Shown: in pieces, positions 23,248 to 34,431 of the stretch | Position numbering within the stretch: the stretch's first letter is position 1 | How the letters are laid out: each line of letters opens with the position of its first letter | Origin: Nothopassalora personata | Taxonomy: Eukaryota > Ascomycota > Dothideomycetes > Mycosphaerellales > Mycosphaerellaceae | NCBI GenBank assembly: GCA_033816765.1 | Contig: CM066289.1 | Location: 3,658,001-3,722,000 of the forward strand | Direction: 5' to 3' | Length of the DNA: 64,000 bases | Position numbers and translations under genes: made by a program | The notes under the pieces: model-generated | The model's database searches: none | The model's input: the letters and a program-made list of their open reading frames with translations, nothing else | Told to the model about the DNA's origin: nothing

Positions 23248-23472
23248 AAGCCTGATGGCGAGCCCGAGCGCCGGAATTCGTTCGCCATGAAAGCAACGAA
23301 GACGCTGCGGCGTTTCAAGCGACGCGGCAGTAAAGCCAGTACTCTTGACGATGATGAGACGGCGAGCATATCTGAGTGGCGTCGGGTGGCTTCGTCGAGG
23401 GAGAGCATTGCGGAGAGTACAGAGTCGAGCCCGACGATTACAGAGGAAGGCCCTCGTGGGGAGCGGGGGTGA
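23248..23472 (+). other. In-frame open extension after the tricalbin stop codon
   Basis: Directly after the TAG at 23245-23247 the same frame stays open for 74 sense codons up to a TGA at 23470-23472. The sequence is basic and serine-rich (RRNSFAMKATKTLRRFKRRG, later EWRRVASSRESIAESTESSP), which resembles a cytosolic protein tail rather than 3' UTR. It may be the original C terminus cut off by a CAG-to-TAG change, a readthrough product, or a base-call error. No intron with credible signals removes the TAG. Confidence 0.5.
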
Positions 23473-23914
23473 GGGGGAAAAGGCGCTGTTAGGAGTGGTT
23501 ATGTGTACTTTTGGGACCTAGAGATACCTATTATGCGAGTGTTGCAGCTTCTTGCAATTGTAGTACGGTTGAAGAGGCAGTATTATGAACATGTAAAGAG
23601 AGCGTCGTGTGCAAGGACATGTGAAAACTGCTGATGCCTGGCGTCTCAGGCCACCATGACGGGCATCTCAGACCCGAGAGAGCTTTGTGCTCACTTACGG
23701 TATAGCGCCAGTCAGTGATCCGAGCTTTTGCTGAAGAACGAGTAACCTAACGACTGGAAGCTTCTTTGGCTTCGTCACTCTTCTCAGTTTCACCACGCAG
23801 CATAACAACCACTCTCACGCACATTGACACTCCCCTGCCTACCTCGACCCTTTCACATATCGTTGTTATATGAGCGATACAAAACGACACAAAGCAAACG
23901 ATTGGCCAGACAAG
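23473..23914. other. Intergenic, promoter of STI1
   Basis: About 440 bp between tricalbin and STI1, both on the plus strand. No supported gene. Confidence 0.45.
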
Positions 23915-25771
23915 ATGAGCGCAGATGAGCTAAAGGCTGAGGGCAACAAGCTGTTTGCTACCAAAGACTTTACGGGTGCTGTTGAGAAGTTTTCTCAGGC
24001 GATTGAGGTGGATCCGTAAGTACTATCATACCATCCGTGTCACATGCTGAGTCTGCGGTAACAACACATTTATTGCAACTCGCTCGCTGATGCTCGCTCG
24101 GACAGATCCAACCACGTACTCTACTCAAACCGATCCGGCGCGTACGCGTCACTCAAACAGTGGGACCAGGCGCTCGAGGATGCCACCAAGACGACCGAAC
24201 TCAAAGCCGACTGGTCAAAAGGATGGGGACGCAAAGGTGCAGCTCTGCACGGAAAAGGCGACTTGATGGGCGCGGTACAAGCATTCGACGAGGCGTTGAA
24301 GCTCGACCCAAGCAATGCACAAGCCAAGTCTGGTCGTGCTGCCGCCGAGCGTGCGATCGAGGCAGAGGCAAAGGCAGACGGCATCGACCCAAGTGGAGGT
24401 CTGGGCAACATGTTCAACGACCCGAAGCTGTTTGAGAAGCTGGCTACGAACCCAAAGACGAGCGCACTTCTGGGCGATGCACAGTTCATGCAAAAGCTGA
24501 ACAACATGAGGAACAACCCACAAGGCATGCAGCAGGAGATGACCTCGGATCCACGCTTCCTGCAGGTCATGAGTGTGCTGCTGGGCATCGACATGAGCTT
24601 CAACCCGACCGACGATGCGGATGGTGCTGCCAAGAAGTTCCAGGAGGAGCACGACGCTGGTGAGGATGTGCCAATGCCAGACGCAAAACCACAGTCGCAG
24701 TCACCGAAGAAGGAGCAGCCAAAGAAGGAGCCAGAGCCTGAACCCGAACCAGAAGACGAGGAGGCCAAGGAGAAGAAGGCGAAGAAGGCAGAGGCCGACA
24801 AGGAGAAGGCCTTGGGTACAGAGAACTACAAGAAGAAGAACTTCGACGAGGCTATTGCACACTACACCAAGGCGTCGGAGATCTACCCCGACGATATCAC
24901 ATACCTCACAAACCTCGGCGCCGCACACTTCGAGAAGGGCGATTACGATGCTGCTATCGAAGCCTGTAACAAGGCCATCGAGCACGGCAGAGGGATCTTG
25001 GCCGACTTCAAGCTCATTGCCAAGGCCTTCGGTCGGATCGGCAGCTCTTATGAGAAGAAGGGCGACCTCGCCAACGCGGTCGAGTACTACTCCCGCTCCC
25101 TCACAGAGCACCGCACACCTGACATCCTCGCTAAGCTCCGCGCCGCTGAGAAGACCAAGATTCTCAACGAGAAGAACGCATACATCGACCCGCAAAAGGC
25201 AGAGGAAGCCCGCGAGCTCGGCAACCAGAAGTTCAAGGACCAAGACTGGCCAGCAGCCGTCGAGGCCTACACCGAAATGATCAAACGTGCGCCCGAAGAT
25301 CCGCGCGGCTACTCCAACCGGGCGGCCTGCCTAATCAAACTCCTCACCTTCCCTTCTGCAGTCTCTGACTGCGACGAAGCCATCAAGCGCGACCCATCCT
25401 TCATCCGTGCATACCTCCGCAAGGCCCAAGCTCTCTTCGCAATGAAGGAGTTTAACAAGTGTCTGGACGTGTGCGCTGAGGCGAGCAAGCACGATGTCGG
25501 TGGGAAGAACGCCCGCGAAATCGAGCAGCAGATGCAGAAGGCCCTGCAGGCACAGTTCGCGAGTCGGGAGGGCGAGACAGAGGAGCAGGCGCAGGAGCGC
25601 ATCCAGAGAGATCCAGATATTATGGCGATTCTGCAGGATCCGGTCATGCAGAGTATTCTGCAGCAGGCGAAGAGTGACCCGGCGGCGCTGCAGGATCATA
25701 TGAAGAATCCGGATATTCAGATGAAGGTGCAGAAGTTGATTGCTGCGGGTGTCATTCGACTTGGTAGGTAG
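23915..25771 (+). CDS. STI1: Hsp70/Hsp90 co-chaperone STI1 (Hop)
   Basis: Bridges Hsp70 and Hsp90 and helps transfer clients between them in the cytosol. Exons 23915-24015 and 24106-25771 (donor gtaagt, acceptor gacag, phase 2) give 588 residues, the normal size. TPR1 spans about 3-105 with the carboxylate-clamp residues in LKAEGNKLF, LYSNRSGAY and GWGRKGAAL. The first DP/STI1 domain has GLGNMFNDPKLFEKLATNPK, followed by a Lys/Pro/Glu linker. TPR2A starts KEKALGTENYKKKNFDEAI, TPR2B starts ARELGNQKFKDQDWPAAVEA, and the last DP domain ends DPDIMAILQDPVMQSILQQA with a terminal IRLGR. All expected parts are present. Heat-shock control is expected for the family but I did not identify a clear element. 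Confidence 0.96.
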
Positions 25772-26544
25772 AGAGGCGGAGGTGAAGGTGAGTAAAAGAG
25801 CCGTGTATGTGGAGGCAGCGAGAAGATTGACGAAGGATGAAGAGGATGAGGATATGTGTAATCAATATTGCATAGCGAGTCAGGCGTAAAGGGAGGGTAG
25901 CTAAGGTCATGCTGTAATGTACAAAAGTCTCTCCAAGCCGACTCCCATGGCATCAATTCTCTGGCATTGGGACACCGACTCTACTGGTGCTGGCTAAAAG
26001 GCGTACTTCGTTTTGATATCTGGATCTCTCTATCGACGGCTGCACCATACATGTAACTTGAGATATCCACGAGGTCGAGGTACATGCACTCGACCAAAGG
26101 CGAGCTACGAGTGATCTGAAGACCACGTTAATGTGTAAGGTTGAATCAATCAATGGCGTGGGGGTTTGGATCATGGATGTGAAGTTGTAGGTTTGAGGGA
26201 TGCTGATGACAGTGTCAGGCAGGAACTTGGTGCGTGGAGGTATGAGTATGGTGGTCGGAATTGGGAGGGGCTATTGATGTACAGATGTCTTCTGGACCGA
26301 ATCTCGGTGTCGACCTCGATCCGCCTTTTGGACAGCCGAATGGTATTCCACCTCACATGGGATAACAGCCTTTCTTGGTCCATTGTGGGAAATGATGCCT
26401 CCTCGGCCATGGCCCCTTATCCGACGCTCGCTGCAAGCGTGGGCAGTACCAATCCTCTCAATACGCTTTGCTGGTGCCAAAGTCTCGCCAGCCTGGCATG
26501 CTCTGGCCTCTAAGAGCGAATCGGATACCCGCGATGAGGCACTT
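25772..26544. other. Convergent intergenic region
   Basis: About 770 bp between the 3' ends of STI1 (+) and the BTB gene (-). No recognised coding sequence; a 115-codon frame at 26166-26513 (+) looks spurious. Confidence 0.4.
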
Positions 26545-27518
26545 TCACTCCGCCACAGGCAGCAACAACTCGTCTTTCCAAGCCATGACAGTCGGACGAA
26601 CCTTGCCAGTCTTCATCTTTCGCGGCAGTGTCTGCAAATGATCGAGTAAAACCTTGGTCGAAGCCAGTGCAGCGTCTCCGCCGATGTGGAACACCTTCTG
26701 CAGACCAACAAGGTCGCCGTCCCGAACCAGCGCCGCATACTTGAGCACGCACATTGTGCGAACAAAGTCTCCGGCCTGGGCACCCCCCGCTTGGACATTA
26801 CTGATGGTCTTGCAATTGTCAATGTAGCGAATGGCGCGCTTCCGAGCCTCGTTCTCATAGCGAGGATTCTCCCATTTCTGCGCCCATTGCAGCATCGCTA
26901 CAACCCCGTTCGTATCGAGGCCATCGCAGTATCGCTCCTCTGCTTCGATCAGTCTGTGCTTGAACATCCAGCTCAGGAACATCATGACATGGTAACTATG
27001 TGAGCGCGCGACTTTGACTCCACGTCCTCCCGCGTCTATGAATCTTTTCATCCACGGCGAGTGGTATCGTAGCAGGTCCTTTACCACGGTGATGTGGCGG
27101 TAATGGGAGTCGTGAGTAGTGTGGTCACAACTTGGCGTGAAGGTGAGACAAACGATCTCTTCGCCTCCCAATGGTGGTCGTGTCATGTCTTTGTGGGTGT
27201 CATTTGCGGTAGGTCTGGGCACAATTGTGTCGAGAGAACCAGAGGATGCGGTGGAAGGTCCAGGAACGGTGTTTGAAGAGGAGGCAGAGGCAGAGGAAGT
27301 TTTTGGCAGTGTGCGAGCCGCGACGGTTTTGGGTCGCCCCCAGAGGGGATCTTTTGGGTGGACTTGGGTCATGTCGACAGGAGATCGTGATCGTTTGATG
27401 GTCCGCTCTTTGTCGCTGGAAGGGCTGTGTTCGCGCTTGGCGCTGCCTCCTGTCCATGAATCAGTTGAGCTCTGGAGCAACACAGGTGAGGTGGCCACGT
27501 ACCATCCGCCATGTCCAT
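26545..27518 (-). CDS. Divergent BTB/POZ-like protein
   Basis: Exons 27518-27503 and 27449-26545 (intron 53 bp, donor gtacgt, acceptor gacag, phase 1) give 306 residues starting MDMADGGSAKREHSP. This removes the need for a non-ATG start in exon 2. The first 100 residues are disordered, with a basic patch (KERTIKRSRSP). From about residue 108 a BTB-like fold can be read: EEIVCLTFTPS, then HITVVKDLLRYHSPWMKRFI, corresponding to the BTB helix that usually reads 'HkxxLxxxSpyF', then MMFLSWMFKHRLIEAEERY, and an alpha-helical tail with MLQWAQKWENPRYENEARKR. The role is probably protein-protein interaction; targets unknown. Weak family similarity makes the call moderate. It resembles the dead BTB gene near 1.4 kb only in fold. 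Confidence 0.65.
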
Positions 27519-28814
27519 TCTTCTAGAGCTTCTGATGGTAGTGTCCCTTCCACAAGACTCAGCGCAGCAACGTGCGGAAGAGGACAACGACCTCATTTTA
27601 ACCAGAAAACTGACAGACATTGCTACGTCAACCACTACAAACGCTGGAAACAGGTTCAAGCAGGTCCAGAATCAAGCCCGATGCGAAACCCGCGACAGAC
27701 TGGAAAATCAGCTTCCTCGGGAGGCCGCACAAATGACAGGGATGCCTTCCAGCTAGTCGCATCAGACACGAAGTAAGTCTTCACACTGGAGAAAGACGGC
27801 ACTCCGCAAGTCCAGACTCCAAAGAAATCTTATGCGCGTTTTGCATGGCTTGCACGCTCAGCAAGACGGCGTGAAGTGCTCAAGCCAGCGCTGAAGCCGC
27901 CAACGTTACACCGGGGCAAATCTCCAGGGACATGGCACGAGCGGGTAGTAGCATTGAAAACCCACTTGCCGCGAGCACCTCAATACGCTGAGTCTGGCCT
28001 CCTCCGCCGCCTTTGGTCCTTCAATCCTGTTTCTTACTCTCCCGACCGTAGCTACACAACCAGCTCGAGCCCGATTGAAGTGCGGTGAGCGCCAGTTGAC
28101 GATGCTATGCCCTGGAAGTGCAACCATCCGTCCCGAGAGTATCGAAACGGGCACAGAATCTTGATCAAATGACGGATGGATTCGCGGAAGCGGCGCGCAG
28201 AACGAGAGGGTTCGGGCGTATCTTCAGGGCAGCGGGCATGATTTGCCTCGCCTCGCAATGGTCGCGATCACTGTTTGTTGAGCCCCGGGGCAAGGGGAAG
28301 ATCACGGAAATCACAATCGTGCAGGAATGGTTTTGATCTAGAGCGAGTAGGTAATGAATGGAATGGATAGTTCTTCGAAGGAAGTACTGAAGGTATGGCG
28401 CTTCGGAGAGGAAGGCTTCTTCCATCGCATACGAGCTGACTTGAGTAATGGGGAAGTAATTCAGATCCGAAGGGGGGGCGATGACGAAGATAACGCTTCG
28501 ATCCTCAAGCGTCCATTCGTCCAGATGAGGACAACGATGCTGCCGTATTTGGAACGTTCAACCCAGGTGAGAGTTTGATATCTATACGCAATCGTCGTAA
28601 CAAGCTCTCAAGGGCCGAGGGGGAACTGGCCATTGATCAACATTGAGAGCACGCAATGATAAGAAGAGTGGTGTCTTGTCGAACAGAAAGGGGCTCAAGA
28701 TCTTTTGACATCCGAGTGATAGCCATGGCTGAGGTTCTTCGAACTCCCCTTATCAGCATTGCCACCTTGAGGTAAGTGCAAGATGTGGCGGCGAAGTAAG
28801 CTGTGTGTTGTGAT
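27519..28814. other. Intergenic, nothing recognised
   Basis: About 1.3 kb with only short frames in several phases. The left end should hold the promoter of the BTB gene. Confidence 0.4.
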
Positions 28815-29297
28815 TTACCAAGCCACCGACCATATCGAAGTCATCGTTTGTGAATCAAGAGTGCTGGCTGCCTCCACAGTTCGCGCGCTTTGCTCGAACT
28901 TTCGCCCTGTTCGCCGGAATTTGAACCCGCAATCATCGCTGTGTGGGCCGTCTCCGATCTTGCGCTTCTTGTGAGCGGTATTCGGCTTGGCCTTCGTGAT
29001 CTTCGCGGTGTCTTGAATGCTTGCGGTGGTTTTGGGAGTCTTGCTGCTCGCCGCTTTGATCTTCTTAAGCAACCTTTTGTGCATGATCTCAAAGCTGTCG
29101 GTGCTGATCGAGCCATACTTCTCGGCGGCTCTGGCCCATTCTACCGCTGCCAGTTCGCAGCTGAGCCAGATGCAGATGATGCGATTGTTGTCGGTTTCGG
29201 TGGTGACGGACTTGGCGGCTTCGAGGGTGTACTTTGGGATTTTGGTGGGAGGGTCTATTGTGACGCTTGTTGGTTGTGAGGTTGGATGCCTTGCGAT
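28815..29297 (-). CDS. Small lysine-rich orphan protein, start not identified
   Basis: An open frame runs from just after a TAG (29300-29298) to a TAA (28817-28815), about 160 residues. The N-terminal half is a compact-looking domain: PTSVTIDPPTKIPKYTLEAA, then NRIICIWLSCELAAVEWARA and YGSISTDSFEIMHKRLLKKI. The C-terminal half is Lys/Thr/Ala-rich and basic (HKKRKIGDG). No ATG precedes the domain in frame. The codon after the TAG is ATC, where an ATG would fit, so the start may be lost or lie in an upstream exon that I could not place. The first in-frame ATG (29084) would cut off the domain. The composition suggests a DNA- or RNA-associated protein, but this is only an impression. Confidence 0.5.
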   Translation of the reverse strand: MARHPTSQPTSVTIDPPTKIPKYTLEAAKSVTTETDNNRIICIWLSCELAAVEWARAAEKYGSISTDSFEIMHKRLLKKIKAASSKTPKTTASIQDTAKITKAKPNTAHKKRKIGDGPHSDDCGFKFRRTGRKFEQSARTVEAASTLDSQTMTSIWSVAW

Positions 29298-29961
29298 CTA
29301 TCACTCCTTGATGGAAATTGTTTGAGGAGGAGAAAGGACGGGAGGACTGAAGAGGTGTCACCATCGATCTCTGCGGTTGGCTATGAGACACGCTTTCGCC
29401 TTAAGGCAGCCATCTCAACCGCGTTTATTTTCTTTGTGCTCTCTGTCGACATGAGAGGGTCGCGTTGCTGCCTGCGACGCGAAGAGACGTGAAGTGACTG
29501 ACATGGGAGCTGAGGACCCGGTCTGATGCTCTATCCTCACATGTGCAAGGTACAATCTTTGCGGAACCCTGGGCAGGAATGCTACGCTACAGCTGCAGGG
29601 TGCGACTGCCACATACTATCTTCTGCCATGATGATTGCACATAGACACGAAGCGAGAAAGAATTCATGGCCACTGCGAAAGGCATATCGTAGGGCGCAAA
29701 CGCTCGTACGTCGTTGACTGGCAGCCCAACGATAGATCGGCAGCTGTCCTTTTCGCGATCATCGAGCAAGAAGCGCGACAGTCTTGACGATGTGCGCCTA
29801 GCCTGTGCTGCGCGATAGCAGAGCGCCGTCTCGGATCCGCTAGTGGTTCTATGCCACCACTATGGCATGCTGTATAAACCGCGGCAGAACGTAACAAAGC
29901 CGTATTTCCAAAACAAAATTCACTTGTTGAGTTGAAAAGGCGCTCGGTTTCGCCACCATAG

Positions 29962-30771
29962 GCCTTTGAACATACCATTCTTTCTGCGATATATCATGGG
30001 TCCCTGGATTGTACAATACGTGCCGGACCATCGCCTGAGTCTGAGAACGAGACTTACGGCTGCTCTCAACATCACGGAGCACACTTGATATCTGACGACA
30101 TAGGTCGCCTTCTGTTCGATCCCTGGATCTATGCGCTCACGAAGCAAGATGTCGTACTCATACAGAGCACTATACAGGTGCACGAGGACCAGCAGATCGG
30201 ACCTGAGAGATACAATGCAGGTGGATGGACGGTCCCGCAAATGGATACAGAGACACCATAGTGCCGAGCGTTCATTTGACGTGTTCCCCAGATTTGGACA
30301 GGAGCATGGCCTGTTCGTCCAGAAAACTTCCACTCGGATGACACCATTTCGAAAGGTCGCAAGCCAGCTCGAAGTATGGAAAAGTGCGCAGGACTGGGCC
30401 AATACAAATACACCGCGTGACGAGGACCTTGATGAGTGCAAGCAAGTCGTTGACCCTTCTGCACTTATGATTGCCTCGACAGCGGCGAGACCGTGCTGAT
30501 TCTTCCCGGAATACAGCTGCAGAAGCAGCGCCCAGTGGTATGGCCAGCGGTAACATTGTATCCAGAAACTGAGGGGTATCTTCATCGTTCTTTCGCTGCA
30601 CGGAACAGGGAAACAGCAGGTGGTAAGAATGCTTCCTGCTTCGATCCGCGAGCCAAATCCTCCAAACGACTACAGAGAAAGCCACGCAGACCGAACCTGA
30701 ACAGGACCAGAAGTTGTCAACGACAATTGAGCAGGCCCCGGCACGCGGACCGAACCTGCGAGAGACGATGA
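29962..30771 (+). pseudogene. Unrecognised coding relic read in three successive phases
   Basis: A 99-codon open frame without ATG (29962-30261) reads like protein: GPSPESENETYGCSQHHGAH, SDDIGRLLFDPWIYALTKQD and VHEDQQIGPERYNAGGWTVP. Near its stop a second phase takes over (SFDVFPRFGQEHGLFVQ, QLEVWKSAQDWANTNTPRD) to a TGA at 30497-30499. A third phase then opens with SGETVLILPGIQLQKQRP and PETEGYLHRSFAARN. The order, composition and tight hand-over suggest one gene broken by two frameshifts. No known domain is recognised. It points toward SLX4, which lies convergently to its right. Confidence 0.35.
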
Positions 30772-31029
30772 AGGCTCTGGCGGCCAAGAAGAGTCGTCTG
30801 GACTTGTCGCATGGCTTTCTGGGCTCCTGAACGCGGTGCATTGGAAGAGGTGGACCGGCTTTGATCGTGGCGAAACGCAGCTAAGGTACGTTGTGATGGA
30901 CCAGCCAAGGATTGCATGGTCAAGGAGATCCAGAGACACAGATGTCTATTATCCTCTTTATGCTCTCTATCGTAACATGCAAAGTAACATGCAAAAGTCC
31001 CATGAATGTCGTCGGGTCATGTCACTCCC

Positions 31030-34000
31030 TCAGTACCTCGTCCTCACTCCACCTCGAAGCCCTTCCTTCCACAGGCAGCAGACACTCTTCTCCTCGCACC
31101 ACTTCTGCACCATCCAGGGCTTCAGCTCCTCTTTCACAATCTCATACTCAGGCTCATCCGGTACTGGAGGTACATCCTTCTTCTTCCTGCCCTTTGTCTT
31201 TGCCTTAGGCTTCAGCTGGTGAAGTTCGATGGTCAGACCTTGCTCGTTGAGCCAGGCAGTGAAGTCTTCAAGCACGATAGGGTCGTATAGCAGAATCTTC
31301 TCATGCCAGCTCGGGTTACTCAAGCTGTTACTCGGAGGTGTGGACCTGACTGTGTTCGTGATCTGAGGAAAGAGTGAAGGCTGAATCGTCGTCACAAAGT
31401 AGTCGTCACCTGGCTTGAGCGTGAGCAGGGTAGCGCGTGGCGCTGTCGACTTCGATGGTGATTCCACGACATCGAACTCAAGCGCTCGCACTTCCGGTGG
31501 AGGCGACACTGCACGCCTTCTCGGCGGTGATGGTGTGGTCGGCGAGTCTGAATCAGAGATCTCGTCAATGTTTTCGAACGCGGATGATCCTGCTTCCACT
31601 GGCTGGGAGGCGGAAATGCCAAGGACGGCTTTCTTCGGCTGCTGAAGCTTCGACGAAGTAGCTAGGCTGTCGGCCTTTCGTGGTCTACCACGCTTCTTGG
31701 GTGAGGCCGAAGGCATATCAACAGTCGTCGTACTCTTCTGAGGTCTACCACGAGGACGTTTCAGCAGATCCGGAGCTGTCGCAGTAGCAAAAGAACGCTG
31801 TTGTACCGGCTCTAAATCTTTGCCAGGCGATATGTGATGAAGTGCGCTGATGTTAGCATCGAGAGCTTGTAGTGCTGATCGTTGACGTATAGGCGAGGTC
31901 GCGGAGCGTATGAGCTGCGATATCACTTTCAGAGGTTGCTTTGAAGGTGAGTGAAGTGTCGTGGTCACAGGCAAGGGCGGCACCGCTGGCTGCTCTCGCG
32001 GAGAACTGTCACTTGGGATGATTGCCCAGATCTCTTCGGATTCAGGCCTGTCGGCTTCAGGTTCACCGGTCTGCTGGATTGCGAACTTTGACGAGGCTGA
32101 ATCTGTGACCTGAGGCAGATCTTGTGCCATGGGTAATGCTGCCTCAACATCTTCCGCAATAGGCGAAGTACGACAGAGATCAACTATCTCTTGTTCAGCA
32201 ATGCTTTCAGGCACGACTGGAGGAGTCTCATCAGACTCACGACCACGGTCGATGTCAGAAGGCTCATCGGTAATCTTGGTAGTTTCGACATCTTGTGGTA
32301 TCTCTGGCACAGGCAGCGCATCGGCGGGTTCACCGTTGGAAGCATGGCCCACTTGCGCTAGAGGTTCTGGTACCGTGCCAGCTGGTCTCGATGACTCTAG
32401 CATCTCAAGTCTCTCTCTTGCTTGCACAATCCTGATCGTAGCCGAATCCAGCCGCATCACGTCTCCGTCGATATCTCGCGCGGCCGTACACCAGAGGTCT
32501 TTGTTCGCTTGGATGGCCGATAGCTTAGTAGCGGCATGAGCATCAATGGGCACTCTAGCACGGCTTCTGGGACTGTCGACCTGCGAAGGAGGTACCGCCT
32601 CTGACTCCCGAACAGCCATCTGCATGTCCCGAATGAACGTGGGCGAGTCATCAACACCAAGTTGGCTCGAAGTACCAAAAAGGAAGTCCTGACTTCGCTC
32701 TTGAGCTCGTGCCTGGCCGGGCGTATGAAGGTTCGCAAGATAGTCTTCTTCGACGATTCTGACCTTCTTCACTTTTTTCGGTCTCGTCGTCTTGAGTGCA
32801 GGTTCGGCCTTCGAGCTAGTGCCATCGACCTTCTTCGTGCGAGGTTTGCGAGGCTTCTTGAGCTTGACAGTAGGGTCGTCGACAATCGCCTCTAACGCTT
32901 GTAGAGTGTCTGCCTTCTGCGCCGAGAAGAACTCTGAGACTGTCGGTTGTGCGGTATTTTCTTCTTCCGGAGCTCGATAGGCCTTCGTTGCTAGATCAGT
33001 AATCGTCTGTGGCTTCTTCTTCGGCACCTTGGCTTTCTTCGGCTTCCCTGCCGGTGCTGGTCCAGGTGATTTTTTCCGCCGTATTGGAGCTTTGGTGGCT
33101 TCATCTGCGAGATCGATTCGTCGCCTTTTGGTCAATGCCTCCCCTGAAGCTGAACGTTGCCCTGCAGTGGGTGGAATATAGGCACTACCACTTGCATAAC
33201 CGAGGCCACTGACAAGCTCTGCCAGCGACTTCGTTGTCGTCTCTTCGTCACCCGATTCAATCGTGGGTGCATTTCCGGCTGCATCGAGCACCTTCATTGC
33301 AGTCTTCTTCGCTGGAGTCCAGCTAAGCCTCCGTCGAGGAGCGACTTGCGGCAGATCAGGCAATTTAGGTGTGCTCTCTCCGGCGAGTTCTGCCAGGTGT
33401 GGCACATTTTTGGTGCTCGCATTACTTTCGATCGCTGCCTCATCCTGCTGCTCTATTGCTCCACAAAAGTACGGCGACTTCTCGGATGGTGCTTTCTTGG
33501 TGCCAGGGGCAGTTGATTCGTCAACTTCCTTCACCTTCGCGGCAGGTTTCGACGTGGGCTTTCTCGCTTTCCCGGCCTTCGGAGGCGGCGATGGTATCTC
33601 TATCCTGGAGTATGTACCCGCCTGAGTAGCAGCAAGATCATCAGAGTTCAAGATCATAGATTCCGACTTCTTGAGCGGCTGTCGTGACTTCTTCTTCGTG
33701 CCTTCGCCTGATTCGGCCATCTTTGCAGCCCGCTTCCGCGGCCTCTTGACAACCCCCTCTGCGTTGCCATCATCAGTCTTTACTCTGGGCTTTCGCGGCT
33801 TCTTCACTGGTTCAGAAGGTAGAATCTGGGCTTTCGCAGCCATATGCTCCTCTGGGCTGAAATCATACTCGGATAGTGAAATGCTTGGCGCTTGAGCAGG
33901 TAGAAACCGCGGCTCCACTGTTTCGATGCCTGATCTCCTGGCAGGTGCTGGACTGGCTGATATACTCCTCCTGTGCTCATTGACATTCTGGTATGTGCAT

Positions 34001-34431
34001 GCCCCCGATGGCCTTTGTGCTGTGACGCTAAGCTCTCTCGCGTTCCTGGTGGTCTCCTCCGTCTTCTTTCGCTTGGGCAGTTTTCCAGCATTGTTTCTCG
34101 TAGTACTGACGTCCTCTGTCGTGTTCTGGGGTGTCGTGGTGTCATCATCTTGCCCTCGTGCTGCCTTAGTCCCTGCATCGGATATCTGTGCCTTCCAAAG
34201 ACTCGCAGCACTTGCGAACCCCGCTCTTGCGTCCTGTGGTAGTACCTGCGCTCTTGGCTCCGACAACAGGCCTGGAATGGACGGTTTGACCAGTTTGCGT
34301 AAGCTCAAAAGTGCTGGAGAGGAGTCGGTGGCGATGGTCGAGGACTTTCTGTGGTGCTGTGGCGTTATCGGAGGAAATTTGGAAACTGTTGGTGACGGAG
34401 AGTCGAGTACGATAGGGCTGCGCGCGGCCAT
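31030..34431 (-). CDS. SLX4: Structure-specific endonuclease subunit SLX4
   Basis: Scaffold that activates the SLX1 nuclease on branched DNA during replication and recombination repair, in the nucleus. Single exon, 1133 residues from the ATG at 34431 (MAARSPIVLDSPSP, as in related fungi). Most of the protein is disordered and rich in KKPRKPR/KRPRKR-type basic stretches. Two AT-hook-like motifs occur near residues 890-920 (KRPRGRPQKS, KKRGRPRKAD). The C-terminal conserved domain that binds SLX1 is clear: SNPSWHEKILLYDPIVLEDF, TAWLNEQGLTIEL, and the ending VQKWCEEKSVCCLWKEGLRG followed by GVRTRY. Serine/threonine-proline sites are frequent, as expected for a phospho-regulated scaffold. No break is seen. 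Confidence 0.93.
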   Translation of the reverse strand: MAARSPIVLDSPSPTVSKFPPITPQHHRKSSTIATDSSPALLSLRKLVKPSIPGLLSEPRAQVLPQDARAGFASAASLWKAQISDAGTKAARGQDDDTTTPQNTTEDVSTTRNNAGKLPKRKKTEETTRNARELSVTAQRPSGACTYQNVNEHRRSISASPAPARRSGIETVEPRFLPAQAPSISLSEYDFSPEEHMAAKAQILPSEPVKKPRKPRVKTDDGNAEGVVKRPRKRAAKMAESGEGTKKKSRQPLKKSESMILNSDDLAATQAGTYSRIEIPSPPPKAGKARKPTSKPAAKVKEVDESTAPGTKKAPSEKSPYFCGAIEQQDEAAIESNASTKNVPHLAELAGESTPKLPDLPQVAPRRRLSWTPAKKTAMKVLDAAGNAPTIESGDEETTTKSLAELVSGLGYASGSAYIPPTAGQRSASGEALTKRRRIDLADEATKAPIRRKKSPGPAPAGKPKKAKVPKKKPQTITDLATKAYRAPEEENTAQPTVSEFFSAQKADTLQALEAIVDDPTVKLKKPRKPRTKKVDGTSSKAEPALKTTRPKKVKKVRIVEEDYLANLHTPGQARAQERSQDFLFGTSSQLGVDDSPTFIRDMQMAVRESEAVPPSQVDSPRSRARVPIDAHAATKLSAIQANKDLWCTAARDIDGDVMRLDSATIRIVQARERLEMLESSRPAGTVPEPLAQVGHASNGEPADALPVPEIPQDVETTKITDEPSDIDRGRESDETPPVVPESIAEQEIVDLCRTSPIAEDVEAALPMAQDLPQVTDSASSKFAIQQTGEPEADRPESEEIWAIIPSDSSPREQPAVPPLPVTTTLHSPSKQPLKVISQLIRSATSPIRQRSALQALDANISALHHISPGKDLEPVQQRSFATATAPDLLKRPRGRPQKSTTTVDMPSASPKKRGRPRKADSLATSSKLQQPKKAVLGISASQPVEAGSSAFENIDEISDSDSPTTPSPPRRRAVSPPPEVRALEFDVVESPSKSTAPRATLLTLKPGDDYFVTTIQPSLFPQITNTVRSTPPSNSLSNPSWHEKILLYDPIVLEDFTAWLNEQGLTIELHQLKPKAKTKGRKKKDVPPVPDEPEYEIVKEELKPWMVQKWCEEKSVCCLWKEGLRGGVRTRY

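Noticed and set aside
30272..30841. Long minus-strand open frames (189 and 221 codons) at 29920-30841
   Set aside because: All three minus phases are open in parts and the cysteine/serine-rich composition looks random. The plus-strand reading is more protein-like, so I kept that one as a relic.
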